DNA from: Alnus glutinosa
Lineage: Eukaryota; Streptophyta; Magnoliopsida; Fagales; Betulaceae
Direction of reading: 5' to 3'
NCBI RefSeq assembly: GCF_958979055.1
Contig: NC_084894.1
Coordinates: 2,609,001 to 2,673,000 of the forward strand
Length of the DNA stretch: 64,000 nt
Shown here: piece by piece, positions 58,410 through 64,000 of the stretch
Layout of the letters: each line of letters starts with the position of its first letter
Position numbering within the stretch: the stretch's first letter is position 1
Notes under the pieces: generated by a model
Told to the model about the DNA's origin: nothing
Database searches by the model: none
The model's input: the letters and a program-made list of their open reading frames with translations, nothing else
Translations under genes and position numbers: made by a program

Positions 58410-58760
58410 TGTAGTGCTCGAATCCCCTCAACGTGATTCGAGTCATATAAGTTTCTCCAACTTGAATCCCCTCAACGTGATTCAAGTCTCGGCTCGAATC
58501 CACTCAACGTGATTCAAGTTATATAAGTTTCTCCAACTTGAATCCCCTCAACGTGATTCAAGTCTCAGCTGGCTCGAATCCCCTCAACGTGATTCGAGTT
58601 ATATAAGTTTCTCCGACTTGAATCCCTTCAACGTTATTCAAGTCTCGGCTCGAATCCCCTCAACGTGATTCGAGTTATATAAGTTTCTCCGACTTGAATC
58701 CCCTCAACTTGATTCAAGTCTCGGCTCAAATCCCCTCAACGTGACTCGAGTTATATAAGT
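58410..58760. repeat. Left array of CCCCTCAACGTGATTC units
   Basis: Alternating units in which CTTGAATC...GATTCAAG or CTCGAATC...GATTCGAG arms surround CCCTCAACGT, spaced by 'ttatataagtttctcc'. Each unit can fold by itself. The mirror array is at about 60115-60415. Confidence 0.85.
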
Positions 58761-58764
58761 TTGT

Positions 58765-60115
58765 TGTGATGGCTTTTTGCGTTTTAGTATGCAACACAGG
58801 GTCTTCTGGAAGCCACCTGTCTTCCAAAGAATATTCTTTAGTTGGTTACCATCAAAATTCTCTCGACGGGCCCTCTTGACGTGCTCTTGACTTCTGTAGC
58901 CAAGGAAGACCTACGTAGGAGAAGCTTGACCAAGCATGGGTATTTTTTTAGAATTTTTCGATCTCGCTAGATAGAGACCTCTGGTATGAAATATTAGCCT
59001 TGCCTGTGTCTAAAAGGCACATAGGTATGCATATATGCAGTAGAATCTAGCAATTAACAATTTATTATTGCAAAGTATGCAAAATTGCACTAAGATTCAA
59101 TCATGCGACTTGATATAGTCTTTTGTTTCAATTTTCTATTCACCGGGTTGGTACCCCACAACTTTTATCCTTAGCTGATTTTTAGCTAAGTATGAAAGTT
59201 TAGGATATTTGTTTTGTACTACCGGAGGAAAAGTTTGTTGGTACCCCTCAATTTTTAGACTTAATGTGTAATCATTTTTATATGTTGCGGTGAAAAGTTC
59301 ATTTTAAACTTCACCGATCAATGCATGAGATATATTTGACTGTCTAAAAATTTATGAGTAGGCTAGCATAAATGAAAATGCAAAGAGTGAACTTATCTCA
59401 GTATTCTGATGAAGTTGTGCATTGAGCCTCGATCGGAATGCTCCCTTGACTCGGAATGTTTCCACAGCTCTGAATTTATCTACGATTCGGATTTTTATCC
59501 TTGGCTCAGAATTTATCCTCGCCTCGGAGTTTATCCTCGGCTCAGATTTTATCCTTGGTCAAATTGGACCCTCAGTCGGATTGGATCCTTGGCTCGGATT
59601 TCACTCTCCGGAAAATTGGAGCCTCGGTCGAATTTATCCTTGGTTCGGATTTTCACGGCTTCGGAATTTTTTATCCTCGGCTCGGATTTTCCCTTGGGTT
59701 GGGATTTATCCTTGGCTCGGAATGATCCTTGACTCAGATTGGATCCTCGGCTCGGATTTCACCCTCGAAAAAATTGGACCCTCGGTCGGATTGGAACCTT
59801 AGTGGAATTTATCCTTAGCTTGAATTTTCACGGCTTCGGATTTTTTATCCTCGGCTTGGATTTTCCCTTGGGTCGGGATTTATCCTTGGCTCGGAATGAT
59901 CCTTGACTCGGATTGGATCCTCAGCTCGGATTTCTCCCTCGGGAAAATTGGACCCTCAGTCGGATTAGAGCCTTGGTCGAATTTGAACCTTCGGGAAATT
60001 GGACCTTCCGAAAAGTTGGACCCTTGGTTGGATTTGAACCTCGGTCGAATTGGACCCACGGCTCGGATTTGAGCCTTTAGGAAAATTGCTCCTTCGACTC
60101 AAAAGTTATCTTTAG
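58765..60115. other. Single-copy loop of the palindromic element
   Basis: It has no inverted partner. The first 640 bp are non-repetitive with no recognised gene. 59420-60110 is a degenerate array of 'ttatccttggctcggatt' units of about 18-30 bp. No primer site for tRNA-Met was seen. Confidence 0.7.
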
Positions 60116-60769
60116 CTCGAAAAACGTTGAAGGGATTCAAGTCAGAGAAACTTATATAACTCGAATCAAGTTGAAGGGATTTGAGCCGAGACTTGAATCA
60201 CGTTGAGGGGATTCAAGTCGGAGAAACTTATATAACTCGAATCACGTTGAGGGGATTCGAGCCAGCTGAGACTTGAATCACGTTGAGGGGATTCAAGTCG
60301 GAGAAACTTATATAACTCGAATCACGTTGAGTGGATTTGAGACGAGACTTGAATCACGTTGAGGGGATTCAAGTTAGAGAAACTTATATGACTCGAATCA
60401 CGTTGAGGGGATTCGAGCACTACAACCTCATCTTGCCTCGAGATTACTCGGCACGATTTGAGCACAAAAAGGCCTTGGCACAAGCTGAGCCCCCATAAGC
60501 CTCGGGCCACCATAAGCCCCGAGCTGCTGTAAGCCTCAGACCATTAAAGCCTCGACACCAGTTCGAGCATCCAAAGCCTCAGACAAGGCTCCGAACATCA
60601 TCAAACGCCAGCAACCACAGTTGCTTGGAAATCAGCCTATCAACTTAGGTATGCAAACTAATCATTATTTGATACATATATACATCTGTTCTAATAGATT
60701 TCAGGGATCCTGCTTCGGCAAAAGTCATCAAAACAAACCAAACAGGGAGACAACCCCTACAAAAGAAAA

Positions 60770-61500
60770 TGTCTTCGAGACAAAAAAATTTCCGAGACTA
60801 AAAAATTCTACGAGATGAAAAATTTTCCAAGGCTGAAAATGTCTTGGAGACAAAAAATTTTCCTAGACTAAAAAAGTCTCCGAGATGAAAAATTTTCCAA
60901 GTCTGAAAATGTCTCCGAGACAAAAAAAATTTCCGAGACTAAAAAAGTCTCCGAGATGAAAAATTTTCCAAGACTAAAAAAGTCTCCGAGACAAAAAATT
61001 TTCCGAGACTAAAGAAGTCTCCGAGACGAAAAATTTTCCAAGTTTGAAAAAGTCTCCGAGACAAAAAATTTCCCTAGTCTGAAAATGTCTCCGAGACAAA
61101 AAAAATTTGAGACTAAAAAAATCTTCGAGATAAAAAATTTTCCGAGACTAAAAAAGTCTTCGAGATGAAAAATTTTCCAAGTCTGAAAATGTCTCCGAGA
61201 CAAAAAATTTTCGAAACTGAAAAAGCCTCCAAGATAAAAAATTTTCCGAGACATTTTTTTTTTCGAGACTAAAGAAGTCTCCGAGACAAAAAAATTTTCC
61301 GAGACTAAAAAAGTCCCTGAGACAAAAAAAATTTGCGAGACAAAAAATTTTCCAAGTTTGAAAAAGTCTCCTAGACAAAAAAAATTTCTGAGACTTAAAA
61401 GGTTTTCGAGACAAAAAGTTTTCCAAGTTTGAAAAAGTCTCCGGGACAAATTTTTTTCCAAATCTAAGCAAACCTCTGAGACAAAACAGGAACTTTCCCG
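60770..61500. repeat. Right array of hairpin units (mirror of 57360-58080)
   Basis: The same GTCTCCGAGAC-type units on the opposite strand. Unit number and order differ slightly from the left array. Confidence 0.85.
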
Positions 61501-61884
61501 GGACGGAAATAAAATTTTGAGACAAAAATATCCTGAGGCCGAGATAGCCCGTGTATCTCGAATAGAACATTGTCAAATGAAAAAGATTGCCATATTGACG
61601 CAGCTAGGAAATCCTCCGATTTGTCAAAGGCGAGTGAAAGGCTTCAACTGTGAACAACTTCGAGCATTCAAAATTACTATCACATGTAAAAAGTCACAAG
61701 CACAAGGGGGTAAAGCTATGCCACTTACTAGACACTCCCACAACCATGGTCTCCACAAGCATCTGACCATCAACATTGAATCCTCATTATCAACAAACAA
61801 AAATAGCCCCATCTGCAAGTACAAAAGAAGATTCCTAATGCCCGACCAATTGGACAAATCAGCCAATGGGAATCGGGGGGTATC

Positions 61885-62391
61885 TGTTAGGAAAATTATC
61901 ATCCCTTAGGCAAATGGGCCTATACCCGAACCAAGGCCCAATTGATATTGATGGCCCAACTTGACCCGCTCAGTCACTAAGGCTTAATAGAGTCTTATAA
62001 CACATTGAAGGCTATGTTTGGAACACATGGAATAAATACATTATCCCATGAAGGGTAAGTGTCCCACTCTCCCACTCTCCCACTCAACCTCTATCTCATC
62101 CCACTAAGGGTTCCACTCAGCCATGACATGAAGGTGGAACAATGCAGTTGAGAATTATGTGCTTATAAATAGGCTGCTACCCTAGGTACAAAAGACTCTC
62201 TGAATATGTGCTGAAAATATACTAAATTCTCGACTCTCAATACTCTCCAAAATGGCCCACTGATTTAGGCATCGGAGAGGGGACGTCAGGAGACCCCCCC
62301 TCTGACGCATCTGTTTGCTCTTCCTTGCAGATTACAAAGAACACGGCGAATCAAAGTTCCACACGTCACCAGACATAAAACTGTTCTAACA
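61885..62391 (+). repeat. Right LTR arm of the palindromic element
   Basis: 507 bp, plus orientation, preceded by a polypurine tract ATCGGGGGGTATC. TATAAATA box at about 62163. The size difference from the left arm is mainly one extra 8-bp repeat in the CCCACTCT run. Confidence 0.85.
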
Positions 62392-64000
62392 TGGAGCTAA
62401 ATGCCTGATGGTATTGGTCCATGCAAATTGTTGTTTGCAACACTAAAGTCATGCAAGAAATGTAGACTACTTAGTGATGCCGGTATTTTGCTGGACAACC
62501 GATTTTCAAAGAGGTCCAATTCTTCCAAGTTTGTGAGCTCAGACAGTTGGTCAAGAATGTTTTCTAAGAAGTTGTTATGACTGAGATCCAGAGCATGGAG
62601 CAACTTCAAACAACCGATCTCAACGGGGATGTTGCCACTAAGACTATTACTTCCAACAAATATTGAAGGGTACACATTTGAGAGAAAATTATATTGGTTA
62701 GTGTGTCTTAGGGATAGAAATATTGGTAAATCCAAATGACTGGTGTCTACTAAAGCCTTTTGGTGACACTAATGCTGGCAATGAACAAAGTCCCTTTGGA
62801 AATTCACCTGAAATGAGGTTATCAGATAAGTCTAAAATGAAGAGCCTTTGAAGAGTTGACAATCAAGTAGGAATTGAACCTGTGATACGATTCGTAGCTA
62901 GAGCTAGATATTCTAGCTTCTTAAGCTTCGATAGCCTTGTAGGCAATTAACCAATCAATTGGCAATTACCAAGATCCAAAGCTTGGAGATTTTCAAATGC
63001 ATCAGAACCTGCTATAGTGTCATCACCTGGCATTGCCTCGTGTAGAAAATTTCCTCCAATGAGGACTATGGTGAGTGGCTTGCAACGCATCAAAATCTTG
63101 ATTGCATCTATGATATTGATTAGCCTATTGTCAGCAAGTGCATGGAAGGATAAGAATTTGAATTGAACCACCTCAACCAGAATTTGTCCCTCTAGTCTGC
63201 TATTAAGGACTTGCATGATAAAAAGCTAACTGGAAAGTTATCGGAAAAGTAATTCATCCCCAAACCAATTACAACAAGTAGATGAAGAGTTGAGAAATTG
63301 AAGGTAGAGACGTCTCCTTCAAGAAAATTGAACCGTAAAATCAATTGTATGAGATTTGTGAAATTCATCAAAGATGGGGGCAAAGAACCTATTATGGAGT
63401 TCGCATCAAGGAGCAGGTGCTTTAATTTGGAGAGCTCCCCAATATCCATAGGGAGCTCACCATTCAATTTATTGCCATATAACTCAAGGTTGGTGAGTTA
63501 GACAAGGTTCACAATGTCACTGTTAATAGGTCTTGAAAGATCATTGAAAGGTAGGGAGATTTCTTCTAACCCTGTCGCATTGTATAGATCATTAGGAACT
63601 GGTCCTAAGAGAGAGTTAAAACCTACCCTGAAAACCTTTAGTCAAAGAACATGCCCCAAGTCCACTATGAATACGGCCACTATGATGATTATAGGAGAAA
63701 TCAAGGAGCTTGACCAAGGAAGAATTTTGCAAGGAAATGAAGAAATTAGGCCTATGAAACTATTGTTACTGACATTGAGCTCGGTCAACCACCATGCTCT
63801 TTGAAAGAAAAAAGATTGGATTGTCTCATCGAATTGATTGCTAGATATGTCAACAATTTGAATGGAGGCAGGCCAAGCAGATATATGATCTCCAAAGAGA
63901 TGGTTGTAGCTCAAATGAAGTACCTTGTATTGAGTTGATTCAAGGATGAAAACAATCCTTTAGGGAGAGGATCCAAAAGTGAATTGTGGGAGAGATTGTG

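Larger units (their letters stand above)
56518..62391. mobile_element. Palindromic LTR-type element (arm-loop-inverted arm), 5.9 kb
   Basis: The left end TGTTAGAACAG and right end CTGTTCTAACA are inverted copies, flanked by a perfect 5-bp target duplication TGGAG (56513-56517 and 62392-62396). Each arm is about 2.25 kb: an LTR of about 500 bp (56518-57016 and 61885-62391), then a polypurine tract (GGGGGGTATC read outward), then tandem arrays. Each arm alone looks like the 3-prime end of an LTR retrotransposon, and the two face outward. The arms meet a single-copy loop of about 1.35 kb (about 58765-60115). LTR arms differ by about 18 substitutions plus an 8-bp indel (roughly 96% identity). No primer site and no gag or pol were seen. 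TG/CA ends and the 5-bp duplication point to retroviral-type integration. Alternative: a foldback DNA transposon, which usually makes about 9-bp duplications. Confidence 0.85.
56262..64000 (-). pseudogene. RLP-G: broken LRR-RLP split by the palindromic element
   Basis: The C-terminal part (linker, transmembrane helix, short-tail form) lies at about 56262-56517; the LRR part lies at 62392-64000 and continues past the window edge. Between them sits the 5.9-kb palindromic element, with TGGAG duplicated on both sides inside the codons for the LQSFD region. The LRR part is in several frames, changing near 62740, 62950, 63200 and 63650, so the gene was already decaying or has decayed since. Recognisable motifs include HALDLSHNNF, KFLSFHALADN and MPGDDTIAGS. 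Confidence 0.9.

Noticed and set aside
57360-58760. Regularly spaced short repeats resembling a CRISPR array
   Set aside because: The window is plant DNA, units are degenerate, the intervening pieces are not unique, and there are no cas genes.
56518-62391. Palindromic element as a Mutator or foldback DNA transposon
   Set aside because: The target duplication is 5 bp, the ends are TG/CA, and each arm has a polypurine tract abutting an LTR with a TATA box. This remains the main alternative.

Overview
The window is plant nuclear DNA from a eudicot, most likely a woody rosid judging by general character; the species cannot be named from the sequence. It is AT-rich and full of simple repeats, plant LTR retrotransposons using the initiator-tRNA-Met primer site TGGTATCAGAGC, and hAT-type MITEs. 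The host genes are a tandem family of leucine-rich-repeat receptor-like proteins (LRR-RLPs). Their ectodomain resembles the PSY1R / Arabidopsis RLP2-RLP3 group, but they end in one transmembrane helix and a short tail with no kinase.

Host layout. All RLP copies lie on the minus strand. I label them A to G from left to right: A (1825-3769, broken), B (5510-7735, one nonsense codon and a fused tail), C (12069-14255, intact, 728 aa), D (36662-38809, intact, 715 aa with a short tail), E (46469-48883, intact except for a 205-bp hAT MITE), F (about 51930-52177 plus a stub at 55905, a relic), G (about 56262-56517 plus 62392-64000, broken and running off the window). The spacers between copies are also paralogous: 7736-9790 matches 14256-16309; 9806-12068 matches 44230-46468; 15830-19053 plus 24030-24660 matches 42590-44760. 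Repeated unequal crossing-over and conversion of an RLP-plus-spacer unit explains this. A piece of a NIMA-related kinase (NEK5/NEK6-like) gene travelled with the array: a short copy at 4869-5548, and a longer one spread over about 24667-36222 and split by two retroelements.

Mobile elements. From left to right: a partial long LTR (1-1824) that cuts RLP-A; hAT MITEs (8729-8895 and its duplicate 15248-15414); a 1.6-kb non-autonomous hAT-like element (16926-18515); a young Ty1/copia element with non-TG/CA ends (19054-24029); a composite Ty3/gypsy chromovirus-type element with extra internal LTRs (25329-31877); a small non-autonomous LTR element (32315-35103); several MITEs; a 3.7-kb solo LTR (52178-55904, TSD GAAGT); and a 5.9-kb palindromic LTR-type element (56518-62391, TSD TGGAG) whose two ends are both '3-prime' ends facing outward.

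The strongest candidate for something unusual is the palindromic element at 56518-62391: arm, loop and inverted arm, TG/CA termini, perfect 5-bp target duplication, and arms built from arrays of short hairpins. The RLP family is the second point of interest. It joins a PSY1R-like ectodomain to an EIX/Cf-like membrane anchor, divides into long-tail (C, E) and short-tail (B, D, F, G) classes by an indel of about 50 bp, and includes one member interrupted in frame by a MITE. Paralogous empty sites in the duplicated spacers give the order of several insertions. All homology statements are by eye from recalled family motifs; no searches were run.
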